Below, piece after piece: positions 53,164-61,749 of a stretch of DNA of 64,000 bases. A program made the translations under genes and the position numbers. This stretch comes from Verrucomicrobiota bacterium. Its GTDB lineage: Bacteria; Verrucomicrobiota; Verrucomicrobiae; Limisphaerales; UBA11358. Where the stretch lies: positions 1-64,000 of the forward strand of contig JACZKP010000125.1 in NCBI GenBank assembly GCA_014860005.1, written 5' to 3'. Each line of letters starts with the position of its first letter. The stretch's first letter is position 1. The notes beneath the pieces are model-generated. The model worked only from the letters and a program-made list of their open reading frames with translations, was not told the DNA's origin and searched no databases.

Positions 53164-55032
53164 TCATAAGCCCAGCCCGGCCTGCTCGGCGTGGCGTTTC
53201 TTGGACACCGGCGCTTTCTTGAAGGTTTCTTCAATCGCGGCGGCGCTCGTCGGGCGTTCGATGCCTTTGCCCTCCATCAACTCTTTCACCGTGCGGAGCT
53301 GGAGGCGCGGATACTTTTGCTGGTTGGTCTTGTGTTCGTAAAACCCGGCGCTCGCGGATTCGGTTTCCATCGGGCCGGTGGGCGGCTGCAGGGAAACCAA
53401 AACGCCGATGGCGGCTTTCTCGCGGTCCAACACGCCGCGCAAATCGCGCACGTCTTTCACGCCCGTCTTGCCGCCTTTGACCTGGATGATGATTTGTTCC
53501 GGCTTGGCGGCGCGCGGGTCGTCGCGGAAGAGGATTTTGCCGTCAATGCCGTGGTCCGCGCCTTTCTTCTGCTCGACGGGCCGGGCGCCGACGAGGCCCA
53601 GCGCCCACCATTGGAATTGGAACTTGTCCTCCTCCGCGAGTGTGGCGGCTTCGATGGGCGTGGTAGGTTCGCCGATGATGCGGACGAGGGAACTCTGGGG
53701 GAGCGCGGGCCGCTGGCCTGCTGTTTCCGGCGGCTCGCCGGAAACTCCATCCGGCAATTGGTTTGACGATTCGACTCGGCGGGCCGCCGGGTCGGGCACG
53801 CGAGCCGCGTGCGCTCCCCCGGACACAAATTTCAGGCGGCGGCCGTAGGTGTCTTGCAGGCGGTTCTTGATGAGCGATATGGCCAGTTGCGTCACGTCAA
53901 TGCCGATCCAGTCACGGCCGAGTTTCTCGGCGGCGTCAATCGTCGTGCCGCAGCCGCAGAACGGGTCGAGCACCAGGTCGCCGGGATTGCTGCTCGCCAA
54001 AATGATGCGCTCCAGCAAGGCCACGGGCTTTTGCGTCGGGTAGCCGAGCTTCTCGGCTTCGCTATCCAACCACTTTACATCCTCATCAATTCCTTGTTCA
54101 GTGCCGACCAAAAGCCCTGCCGTTCCCGGCTGATAAGCCCAAATGTCTTGGAACAAAACTCCTTCAGAGCCTTCGAGGTATTGCTTGTAGCGGGGAAGTC
54201 CGTCGTCTTTCGTCGGATGAAGAAGAAGTCCCTTTTCATTGAGCAAATCCAGAATCTCTTGCGGGGAAAAACTTGAAACGTCTCGATTCAACTCTCTCGA
54301 GAGTTTGCTTGGAATTGCCCAGTGCCGTCCCTTCGGCGTGGGGTCATATCCTTTCCATGGTTTTCCACTATCACCGGTTCGTGTTCCAGCGCCGGTGAGA
54401 ACATTCGATTGATAAACACCGCGCCTATCTTTGCCGGGGAAATTCGTTTCAACGTAACTCTTTAGGTGTGGTCTCCAACCCGGATGAAACGTGAATTCAT
54501 CTGACTTTGAATAGAACAAGATCGTGTCGTGGATTGGGCCAAATTGTTTTGAAAGTTTGTTGTGAGCGTTTGTTCTTCTCCAAATAATTTCACTTCGGAA
54601 GTTTTCTCCTCCCATGACCGCATCGCACAGCAACTTGAGATAATGCGAAGCGGTTGGGTCGCAGTGGAGATAGAGCGAGCCGGTGGGTTTGAGGACGCGG
54701 CGCAGTTCGACGAGGCGCGAGGACATCATGGTGAGGTAGGCCATCATGTCGTTGCCGCCGAGAAACGTGTAGAACGCCTGCATCACGTCGGAGACTTTGC
54801 CGGGCTGCTCGGTGACGGCGTCGTAGGCGCGTTTGGTTTCGATGTCCCAATGCCAGGTGTCCTCGAAGGCGTGAATCTGGCTGGCGGCGGCGCTGCCGTC
54901 CTTTTCCGAAAAGAAGGCGTTGTAGTTCTGCGCGGAGTTGAAGGGCGGATCGAGATAGACGAGGTCAACGGTCTCGTCCTTGAGGTAGCGCCTCAGGATG
55001 TCGAGGTTGTCGCCGTAGTAAAGCGTGCCCAT
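53164..55032 (-). CDS. fused DNA methyltransferase and Mrr-like nuclease
   Basis: 622 residues. MTase motif IV DPPF (28-31), SLYLHCDPTASHYLK (~127), FRSEIIWRRTNAHNK, and motif I near 355 (VLDPFCGCGTTIDAAEKLGR); this order (IV first, I later) suggests a beta-class adenine or cytosine-N4 methylase. The C-terminal part (~470-560) has GADHGIDGKILFRDDP and IIIQVKGGKTG, the D...QxK pattern of a PD-(D/E)xK endonuclease-like domain. A one-chain restriction-modification enzyme is likely. Residues ~411-450 come from a repeat (53681-53800) also found at 58548-58665. ATG 55032 (MGTLYYGDNLDIL) is the family start; 27 upstream codons are not conserved. Confidence 0.85.
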   Translation of the reverse strand: MGTLYYGDNLDILRRYLKDETVDLVYLDPPFNSAQNYNAFFSEKDGSAAASQIHAFEDTWHWDIETKRAYDAVTEQPGKVSDVMQAFYTFLGGNDMMAYLTMMSSRLVELRRVLKPTGSLYLHCDPTASHYLKLLCDAVMGGENFRSEIIWRRTNAHNKLSKQFGPIHDTILFYSKSDEFTFHPGWRPHLKSYVETNFPGKDRRGVYQSNVLTGAGTRTGDSGKPWKGYDPTPKGRHWAIPSKLSRELNRDVSSFSPQEILDLLNEKGLLLHPTKDDGLPRYKQYLEGSEGVLFQDIWAYQPGTAGLLVGTEQGIDEDVKWLDSEAEKLGYPTQKPVALLERIILASSNPGDLVLDPFCGCGTTIDAAEKLGRDWIGIDVTQLAISLIKNRLQDTYGRRLKFVSGGAHAARVPDPAARRVESSNQLPDGVSGEPPETAGQRPALPQSSLVRIIGEPTTPIEAATLAEEDKFQFQWWALGLVGARPVEQKKGADHGIDGKILFRDDPRAAKPEQIIIQVKGGKTGVKDVRDLRGVLDREKAAIGVLVSLQPPTGPMETESASAGFYEHKTNQQKYPRLQLRTVKELMEGKGIERPTSAAAIEETFKKAPVSKKRHAEQAGLGL

Positions 55033-55276
55033 GCGCGGGAATGTAAGGGGAAGTGGCGCGGTCAGGCACGTTTTTTCACGGACCGGTGATGGGGAGGCCG
55101 GCAGTGCGGACAACCTGCGGAGCGTCCCCCCTCACCCGGCCTTTGGCCACACACTGCCCCGTGCCGGTGAGGTCACCATACTTCCGCACCCTGGCTTCGA
55201 AGCCCGCAGCGTGGGCGCACGCAACCGAACTGGGCCGGTCGTCGAGCAAACGCACTTACTCCGCGCGCCGTAGTTT

Positions 55277-57493
55277 TCAGTCCTGCCTTAGCCGGTAAAA
55301 TTGCGGTGTTTCCCCGACGGAGTTGGTCACGACCAGGGACGAGCCGACAATACCAGGCGTTGGCACGACGGGCACCCAAACGGCCCCGCTGCCGAGGGCG
55401 TTCGCCCCCCAGAGGGAGAATCCGGTATAATCGGCCGGCCAGGAAATGGCGACCGCTTGGTTAGCGACGGGTTGAATCGTCAGCGTGGGCCAGGGCAGAA
55501 CGGTTAACGCCAACGGGGCGGACGCCGTGCCGCTGGCGTTGGTGGCGAGCAAGGTCACGTTGAAGCTGCCGGGTGTCCCCAACGTGCCGGAGATCAACCC
55601 GGTGTTGGGGTCGAGCGACAACTCGGCGGGCAGACCGGTCGCGCCAAACTGCCCGCCGCCCAGCGCGGTGATCGTGTAAGCAAAAGCCTGTCCCGTCAGT
55701 CCCTTTGCCATCACCGGGCTGTTGATGATCGGCGCACCCGCGTAATTGAACGTGGCGGAATACGTGCCCCAGTAGGCGTCCTGGCCCAGCTTGGTCAGGC
55801 GCAAGTAGTAATGGCCTGCTGCCAAGTTGACGGGATGGGTCTGCGTGGTCCCCTGGCCCTGCACCGTCCCATAGCGTCGGGGGCCCACCTCGCCCGCGGG
55901 GGTGGCCTCGAAAACGGTGATGCCCTCCGTCGTCCCAACGGTGGCATTCTGATTCAGATTCAGGTTTCCGTAAGTCGTGATGACCAGTTGCAACTGTCCG
56001 GTGGAGGGCATGGTGAATTGCCACCAGTCCAACTGGTCCAGGCTCAAGCCAGCCCCGCCGCCGCGAAAACCGAGGTTGCCCTCGACTTTCGTGCCCAACG
56101 TGGCCCACCTGGCCTCGCTGAACGCGTCATTCGGCTCTGGGTCCTCCGGGGCAGGCAGGAGCCGCGGCGTGAGCCGATAACTGCCGTAGTAACTGGCGCT
56201 GGCGAGCTTGGCAAGGCGGACATAGTAAACCCCCGGCTTGAGACGCAGCGCCACGTGGGTGTTGGTGGTGTTTTGCGCTTGCGTTGCCGAGAACAGCGGG
56301 GTCGCCGCGTCGCTATCGAAAACCACGATGCCGTTATTGGCGCCGATGGCCGCGTTGACGTTCAGGTTGAGCAATGGCGAAGTCTCAATGTCGAGTTCCA
56401 GATTGCCGGCGTGCGGCAGAGTCAGCACGTACCAATCCTGCCCGTCCGTATTGGTGCCGCCACCCCCACCGTAATAACCCAGATGGCCGGTGACGGGAAC
56501 GGCCAATGCCAGTTCGAGCGCCTGGGCCGGAGCGTCGTTTGGCTCAGAATCGTTGGGCACAGGTTCCGGCGTGTGCCGCGGGGTCAGGCGATACGAGCCG
56601 TAGTAGCCGGCGCCCAGGACGACCAGTCGCACGTAATAAACGCCGGCTTTCAACTTGGGTACAGAATGGGTGTTGGTCGTGTTCTGGCCTTGCACGCTGG
56701 AGGAGAAGACGGTGGTTTGATTCGCGTCATAGACCATGATGCCGCCACTGGCGCCGACGCTGGCATTCTGATTCAAGTTGAGTTGTGCGCTGGTGGTGAT
56801 GTCCAGATGCAGGGTGCCGTTGCTGGGCAACTGCACCTGCCAGTAATCCTGCACCTCCTGCACCGATTGCGGTCCGAGGTAGCCCAAGTGTCCGGTGACC
56901 TGTGCGCCCAGGGTGGCCGTCAAGGCGTGCGCGAAATCGTTGTTTGGCTCGGCATCATTGGGAAGTGGGTCGGGGGTTTCGGTGGTTGTCATGGTATAAG
57001 CCCCCCACCCAAGCCCCGAAAAATTACCAATCGCGGTGAGGCGCACGCTGTAGTTGCCTGCCCCCAAGCCGTGGACCACGTGCGTGACCGTGGAGTTCTC
57101 TCCTTGCACCGCGCCGTACAGCCGGTTCGTGCCCGTGGAATCATAGAGGATGACGCCCTCGGTGACGCCCACGGCCGCGTTGACATTGAGATTGAGGTAC
57201 GGGCCGACGGTGATTTCCAGATTGAGCGAGCCATCGTTGGCGAGTGTCAGCGGTATCAGCACGGTGGGGTGGCTCGCCACGTCCAGCGTGCCCGTGAACA
57301 CCTCGGCTTGGGCCGCAACCGCGAGGCCCACGGCGCAAGCCCCCAACAGCGGCAACCACTTCCGCCTAAACCGTCCGGGGACGACTTGTCGAGGTGTGGA
57401 ATCCCCGGCAGAAATGCCTTGGCGGGGTGCCCCCGCTTGCTTCGATTGAACTGAGAACAAACCCGAAGTACACAAACCCTGTAAAACGCCCAT
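55277..57493 (-). CDS. secreted protein with four pre-peptidase C-type repeats
   Basis: 738 residues. An N-terminal leader ends in a hydrophobic signal ([20 protein letters not shown], ~45-64). Four repeats of ~130 residues follow, with LNLNVNAAVG/LNLNQNASVG, GAGNYSVRL-type turns, LKAGVYYVRL and PNDSEPNDA linkers, resembling PPC domains. Then a putative Ig domain (AGAPIINSPVMAKGLTGQAF, ~605) and the C-terminal tail ending QFYRLRQD. Probably a surface or matrix protein. The first repeats are nearest to each other, which suggests internal duplication. ATG 57493 is chosen; the longer frame begins with TTG. Confidence 0.7.
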   Translation of the reverse strand: MGVLQGLCTSGLFSVQSKQAGAPRQGISAGDSTPRQVVPGRFRRKWLPLLGACAVGLAVAAQAEVFTGTLDVASHPTVLIPLTLANDGSLNLEITVGPYLNLNVNAAVGVTEGVILYDSTGTNRLYGAVQGENSTVTHVVHGLGAGNYSVRLTAIGNFSGLGWGAYTMTTTETPDPLPNDAEPNNDFAHALTATLGAQVTGHLGYLGPQSVQEVQDYWQVQLPSNGTLHLDITTSAQLNLNQNASVGASGGIMVYDANQTTVFSSSVQGQNTTNTHSVPKLKAGVYYVRLVVLGAGYYGSYRLTPRHTPEPVPNDSEPNDAPAQALELALAVPVTGHLGYYGGGGGTNTDGQDWYVLTLPHAGNLELDIETSPLLNLNVNAAIGANNGIVVFDSDAATPLFSATQAQNTTNTHVALRLKPGVYYVRLAKLASASYYGSYRLTPRLLPAPEDPEPNDAFSEARWATLGTKVEGNLGFRGGGAGLSLDQLDWWQFTMPSTGQLQLVITTYGNLNLNQNATVGTTEGITVFEATPAGEVGPRRYGTVQGQGTTQTHPVNLAAGHYYLRLTKLGQDAYWGTYSATFNYAGAPIINSPVMAKGLTGQAFAYTITALGGGQFGATGLPAELSLDPNTGLISGTLGTPGSFNVTLLATNASGTASAPLALTVLPWPTLTIQPVANQAVAISWPADYTGFSLWGANALGSGAVWVPVVPTPGIVGSSLVVTNSVGETPQFYRLRQD

Positions 57494-57653
57494 AGTGATG
57501 ATGATGCTGCATTTGGCCGGTTGAGCAGTCAATTCCGAAGTTTCATCCAGCAGCTCGCCAGTCGTATCAGCAGCGGAGTGCGAGAGTGTCAGAACCGATC
57601 CGGCAGAATCGCACTCGCGAAGCGGCCCCCAGCCCCGTAGGCTGTCGCGGTCT

Positions 57654-58466
57654 ATGAAACCATGGTACGAAGAGCTATTCGCCAATTTTGCGCGGGCCTA
57701 TGATCGCGAATTATTCACGCAAGGCACGCTGCAGGAAGTCGCTTTCCTTGAGGCCGAGCTTGGGGCGAACCGGTGCGCCCGCATTCTGGACGTGGGCTGC
57801 GGCACGGGCCGGCACGCCATTGAACTGGCCCGCCGCGGTTATGCCGTCACCGGCATTGACCTTTCGGCCAACCAACTGGCCCGAGCACGGGAGAAGGCGC
57901 GCGACGCCGGCGTGAACCCGGTCTTTGAACAGCGCGATGCGCGCGCGCCGCATTTCATGGCGGAGTTCGATCTGGTGATCATGCTTTGCGAAGGCGGCTT
58001 CTCACTCATGGAAACGGATGCGATGAATTTTGCCATCCTGGAGAACGCAGTGCGGGCGCTCCGACCGGGCGGCAAGTTTATCTTCACCTGTCTCAACGGC
58101 CTGTTTCCGCTGGCGCGATCGGTCAAGGATTTCGTGAATGCAAACGAGAGCGGGGCGCGCACCCTGGACGCGGCCTTTGACCTGCTCACGCTGCGCACGC
58201 GGTCGGTCATGGATTTCACGGACGACGCGGGCGCAACCCACCGGATCGAGACCGATGAACGCCACTACCTGCCCTCGGAACTGACCTGGTACATGCACAG
58301 CCTCGGGATGGAACGCTGCTCGGTGTCGGGATGCACGGCGGGCGACTTTCAGAAGCGTCCGCCCACACCGGAGGATTTCGAGTTGCTGGTGATTGCGGAG
58401 CAGCGGCCCGGGGCACGCCCGGCCGCGATGAGTGAGATTGGTATTAACAGACACGTGTCGCCGTAG
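57654..58466 (+). CDS. class I SAM-dependent methyltransferase
   Basis: 270 residues. ARILDVGCGTGRHAIELARR (~42-61) is motif I, VTGIDLSANQLARAREKA motif II, and FDLVIMLCEGGFSLMET the post-motif-II region. Substrate unknown; similar enzymes act on small molecules or quinones. The last ~15 residues overlap the start of a decayed methylase remnant on the other strand, which may have changed the end. The gene diverges from the PPC-repeat gene with 160 bases between. Confidence 0.8.
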   Translation: MKPWYEELFANFARAYDRELFTQGTLQEVAFLEAELGANRCARILDVGCGTGRHAIELARRGYAVTGIDLSANQLARAREKARDAGVNPVFEQRDARAPHFMAEFDLVIMLCEGGFSLMETDAMNFAILENAVRALRPGGKFIFTCLNGLFPLARSVKDFVNANESGARTLDAAFDLLTLRTRSVMDFTDDAGATHRIETDERHYLPSELTWYMHSLGMERCSVSGCTAGDFQKRPPTPEDFELLVIAEQRPGARPAAMSEIGINRHVSP

Positions 58467-58665
58467 CAGAGCGTGCCCATGCGGTGGGGGTAAGGGGAAG
58501 CGACGCGGTCAGCCACGCTTTTTCACGGCCGGGCAGGGGTTGGATTCGCTGGTAATGCGGACGAGGGAAATCTGTGGGGAGCGCGGGCCGCTGGCCTGCT
58601 GTTTCCGGCGGCTCGCCGGAATCTTCGCCCGGCAATTAGTTTGACGATCCGGCTCGGCGGTCAGC
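58461..58665 (-). pseudogene. scrambled remnant of a second methylase-nuclease copy
   Basis: Two pieces of the gene at 53164-55032 recur here. The stretch 58461-58545 matches 55014-55090: the gene start and upstream leader, translating to MGTLCYGDT from 58480 against MGTLYYGDN in the intact gene. The stretch 58548-58665 matches 53681-53800, an interior segment with SGEPPETAGQRPALP. Their order is reversed relative to the intact gene. It looks like a join between an interior piece and the beginning of another copy, as left by deletion in a tandem array. An in-frame TAA lies near 58637. Confidence 0.75.
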
Positions 58666-58689
58666 GCGGACGAGAGGAGATCTTCGCAG

Positions 58690-58870
58690 CACGCTCACCT
58701 GCATCGAAACAGCCGGACTGGCCGAATGATTGGCAGAGGTGATCGAGAAGAATCTGCGCTTCACCCTTTTCGTTGCCGGTGATTTGTTTGAAGCACCATG
58801 CGGTGAATTCGGCGAGTTCTTCCCGGCCCGGCATGAATGGGGTTTTACCGGCATGCCGAGGAGACGGCAA
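58690..58870 (-). pseudogene. N-terminal fragment of an MmeI-like methylase, copy 1
   Basis: Minus strand: GREELAEFTAWCFKQITGNE, then KGEAQILLDHLCQSFGQSG and CFDAG, the start of a verrucomicrobial-type MmeI-like methylase. The homology stops within ~50 codons. A sibling fragment with EFVGWCAKQITGEEKGQAQI lies at 61600-61746. Neither is followed by methylase motifs. Confidence 0.7.
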
Positions 58871-58905
58871 TCTTGAAGCCGTGGGTGGCGGCGTGGCGGA
58901 AACCG

Positions 58906-59526
58906 CTACGGCTGGAACAGCCGATAGAAGCGGCTGCCCGCCGGCGGATTCACGATGAGCGTTTTCGTCGTGCCGCTGTCCTGAATGCCACTGGTTACGT
59001 TGCTCCAGTTCACGGAGCTGGCGCTGTTGGTGTTCACTTGCAACGTCCAGCCAGTGGAAGGCGAGGGCCAGGAGACGGCCACGGTGTTCGTCGTCGTGTG
59101 GAGAATGGAGAGCAACGGCGCGTCGGGTGTTTGCACCGCGGCAGTCACGCCCCAGAAGCCGCCTTGCAGGGTGTAGTTCCCGCCGCTCATCGCACCGGCA
59201 TCCGGTTGGCCGATGGTGCCGGTAACGGAATACACGCCGCCGGTGCTCGTGCCGCCGCCGCCGTCAATGGTGTGCCAGTCAATCGCGAATTGGGCAAAAG
59301 CAGAAAGCAGAAAGCAGAGAGTTGAAATCAGCAGGCAGAGGGGGAGAAGCAGGCGCCCGCCGATTTCATCCCGGTCGTAGCGGCGGCTCGGCAGAGCGCC
59401 GCACTTTCGGACTCCAGAATGGCGGCGCTCTGCCGAGACGCCGCTACGGGAGTTGAGGTGCGGATTGCGGCACGTAAAGCCGCTGCGCGGCCACGTGCCA
59501 GGGATTTCGGGTTTCGGATGTTTCAT
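58906..59526 (-). CDS. secreted repeat-type protein with FYRL tail
   Basis: 206 residues in the longest frame. The mature part begins after a hydrophobic stretch ([20 protein letters not shown]) with [20 protein letters not shown] and [12 protein letters not shown], a domain common in Verrucomicrobiota secreted proteins, then the tail [16 protein letters not shown]...FYRLFQP. The first ~60 residues are read from a palindromic element (59377-59447) and a GCAGAAA-rich direct repeat, so the true start may be a non-ATG codon just before the signal peptide. Its TAG stop is supplied by a CTAC end of a single REP-like hairpin (near 58895-58909). Confidence 0.6.
   Translation of the reverse strand: MKHPKPEIPGTWPRSGFTCRNPHLNSRSGVSAERRHSGVRKCGALPSRRYDRDEIGGRLLLPLCLLISTLCFLLSAFAQFAIDWHTIDGGGGTSTGGVYSVTGTIGQPDAGAMSGGNYTLQGGFWGVTAAVQTPDAPLLSILHTTTNTVAVSWPSPSTGWTLQVNTNSASSVNWSNVTSGIQDSGTTKTLIVNPPAGSRFYRLFQP
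59377..59447. repeat. two-arm palindromic element before a signal peptide
   Basis: GTAG at 59377-59380, CTAC at 59444-59447. The left arm carries CGGCGGCTCGGCAGAGCGCCG, read here in part as CGGCG and CGCCG stems around TCGGCAGAG; the right arm is its near reverse complement. Seventy-one bases, similar to the copies in carB and in the MmeI-like gene. Confidence 0.75.
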
Positions 59527-59600
59527 TGTGGCGTTGGATTTAGTTTACGGGGCGCGAAATGCAGTCAGCATCACCCCGCAGGCGGGTTCAAGGTTCGCCA

Positions 59601-61283
59601 TCAATTGGCCGGGGAAGTGGGATCGGTGTCGAGCGCGCGACGCACATCAGGCTCGGTCGGTTGGACCCGCCCCCCGGGATGCAGATACGTGCCGCGTTCT
59701 TCGGCCGGCTTGGACTCCTCCACCACAATGCGGTTGGCGTTGGCGAAGGAATCCTGCCGGATACCGGTGACCTGCCAGGACACTTGCAGCCCCGCCGTGC
59801 CTCCGGCGACTTTGAATGCGTTGCTCCGCACCGGTTCGGCAACGTGCAGGTTGGGTCCGGGCCCGCCAATCGGGGTCAGTTGATAGCGGAAATCCCGGTT
59901 CAACGCCTCGAAATACGCGGGCAAGGTCACCCAAGCGGTCCCCGTTTCGTCTAGGGTTACATTGCCGTTGTAAACATTCAGCATGTCCGGGCTCTCAACA
60001 AATGAGTGCGAGAGGTACTTGTTGGCCGGGTCGAGCGGATGATCAATCTTGAACGAACCGCCCCCTTTGGAAAGCGTGCCGGTAACAAGCGCGTTGCCGC
60101 TGAAATACCCGGCGTAGTTGCCCGATCCGGCACTCACCGTGCCATAGACGCCGTATGAATTGCTGGTTCCCGTGGATCTTCCATAAACACCCCACCGGCC
60201 TGAGCTTTCTCCCCACACGCCCACCCAAGCTGACTCGCCCCGCACCCCGGCGCCGGCGGTGGTGGACCGGCTTTCACCACTGACCCCATAGACCGTGCCG
60301 GACGTGGCACTCGCGTGACCTTCCACTCCATTCCCAGATGAACTTTCGCCTCGGATCCCCGCCCGATTGTTGCCGACGCCATGAACGGCGTAGTTGGTCA
60401 CACTCAGGGCCGACAATCCGTAGCCGTATTGGGACTGGGCCACCACCCCGCGCCCGGAGGTGCTGTAACCCAGCACGCCATCGTGGGAAGAACTGGAGCC
60501 AATGACGCCGCGCCCGGCAGTGGAAGTGCCGAACACGCCCGCCACGCTGTTGAGCGTCGGCCCGGCCGCGCCGGCTTGTCCGGCCAGGGCGGCGCGCCCG
60601 GCCGTGGTGGAGGCGGTCGTGGCCAGCACGCCGTTGTGGGAACCGGATTGTGTGACGGTCAGAATGGCCGCCGTGGTGTTGCCGCCGCTGATGGCAACCG
60701 GACCGTTGGTGCGGACAAACGCGGTGCTGTCGAGTCCGTCCAGCAGGTCGGCATCCAGACCCGAGCCGGCGCCGTCGTTGGCGAGAACCATGGGCATGAC
60801 CTCGGTGTCGCGGGTGATGGTGGCAGGAATGAGCGCGTCGGGCACGGTGCCGCTCAGTTGCGCCGCCGGCAGGGTGCCGGTGAGGTTACCGGCTGTGAGC
60901 GCGTAGGGTGTGGGCGTGAGCTTTTGCCGGGGGCTCAACGGTGAGAAAGGGCCAATCGCGGTGCGCACTTCCAATTGCAGCCAACGCTCCGCACCCGCGC
61001 CAAACGGTGAGGCGCCGAAATCCAAAGGCAGCACAAACAGGCCGTTTGTCACCCCCACGATGTGCGTGGCGGGGCTGTTGGCCGCCACCTGGCTGCCGCC
61101 ACTCTCCGCCGTCCAGAGGGTCGGCTGGAATTCCGCGCTGCCCGTGAAGGGCGTGCCGTTCCCGGTCAAACGGCCCTGATAGGTGAAGGCGGTTTCCAGT
61201 TGCGCCGCTGCGGGGAAAAGGCCGGCGGCCGAAAAACAAACGACCCAGCAGAGAAACGAGGGGAGTTGAAACCTTGAGTTCAT
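59601..61283 (-). CDS. secreted fibre-like protein with GVxGES repeats
   Basis: 560 residues. Signal peptide ~1-27 (LPSFLCWVVCFSAAGLFPAA). A domain with FTYQGRLTGNGTPFTGSAEF and KLTPTPYALTAGNLTG follows (typical of planctomycete/verrucomicrobial surface proteins). A long Gly/Ser-rich array of short repeats (VAGVFGTSTAGRGVIG, GIRGESSSGNGVEGHAS, GVWGESSGRWGVYGRS) occupies ~215-395. A C-terminal conserved domain begins at GGGSFKIDHPLDPANKYLSH. Such arrays form elongated trimeric stalks in tail-fibre-like proteins. ATG 61283 is chosen for the signal peptide; upstream codons are not conserved. Confidence 0.7.
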   Translation of the reverse strand: MNSRFQLPSFLCWVVCFSAAGLFPAAAQLETAFTYQGRLTGNGTPFTGSAEFQPTLWTAESGGSQVAANSPATHIVGVTNGLFVLPLDFGASPFGAGAERWLQLEVRTAIGPFSPLSPRQKLTPTPYALTAGNLTGTLPAAQLSGTVPDALIPATITRDTEVMPMVLANDGAGSGLDADLLDGLDSTAFVRTNGPVAISGGNTTAAILTVTQSGSHNGVLATTASTTAGRAALAGQAGAAGPTLNSVAGVFGTSTAGRGVIGSSSSHDGVLGYSTSGRGVVAQSQYGYGLSALSVTNYAVHGVGNNRAGIRGESSSGNGVEGHASATSGTVYGVSGESRSTTAGAGVRGESAWVGVWGESSGRWGVYGRSTGTSNSYGVYGTVSAGSGNYAGYFSGNALVTGTLSKGGGSFKIDHPLDPANKYLSHSFVESPDMLNVYNGNVTLDETGTAWVTLPAYFEALNRDFRYQLTPIGGPGPNLHVAEPVRSNAFKVAGGTAGLQVSWQVTGIRQDSFANANRIVVEESKPAEERGTYLHPGGRVQPTEPDVRRALDTDPTSPAN

Positions 61284-61568
61284 AATGTGCCCGTGCTTGC
61301 CCATGTTGTTTCCGACTGTCCCTGGCGCGAGCTGCCGCCGAACGCACTTCCACGATTGATGGCGACCGCCCTCGCCAGCCAACGACGATATAGCCGCACC
61401 GTTAATTCGGCACAAGCGGAATTCTAGCGGAGCGCAACGGAGTGGTGCGGCGCACGCGTTGGTCAGCAGCCAGCAGGCCGTTACTTGTTGCACCGAAAGA
61501 CCGGCATGGCGTAATCCTGCATGACGCAAGGCCTGGGTTCGAGGCGCAGCTTGCTGGCGCGTTGGGTG

Positions 61569-61637
61569 GTAGTGCCACCGTCGTCATGCATGAGCTTCAT
61601 CGGCTTTGCGGACGCGGGATTCGGCGGTGCCACCTAC
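61569..61637. repeat. possible two-arm palindromic element
   Basis: GTAG at 61569 and CTAC at 61634-61637, 69 bases apart. The left side has GGTGG/CCACC, the right side GGTGGCACC on the opposite strand. Size and ends fit the family, arms are weaker. It borders the methylase fragment at 61600-61746. The rest of 61284-61568 shows no gene. Confidence 0.4.
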
Positions 61638-61746
61638 ATCGAGACAGCCGGATGTGGCCGAAGTCTTGGCAGAGGCGGTCCAGAAAGATTTGCGCCTGGC
61701 CCTTTTCCTCGCCGGTGATTTGTTTGGCGCACCACCCGACGAACTC
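61600..61746 (-). pseudogene. N-terminal fragment of an MmeI-like methylase, copy 2
   Basis: Minus strand reads EFVGWCAKQITGEEKGQAQI then FLDRLCQDFGH, the same segment as 58690-58870 with about two-thirds identical residues. The frame then turns into the flanking palindrome and is lost. It directly abuts the oxidoreductase stop. Confidence 0.65.
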
Positions 61747-61749
61747 AGT

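Noticed and set aside
55811..57454. 547-codon plus-strand frame opposite the PPC-repeat gene
   Set aside because: Antisense to a gene with four matching repeats; no signal or domain of its own.
61500..61560. tRNA-like GGTTCGA near 61531
   Set aside because: No acceptor or anticodon stem can be formed around it.
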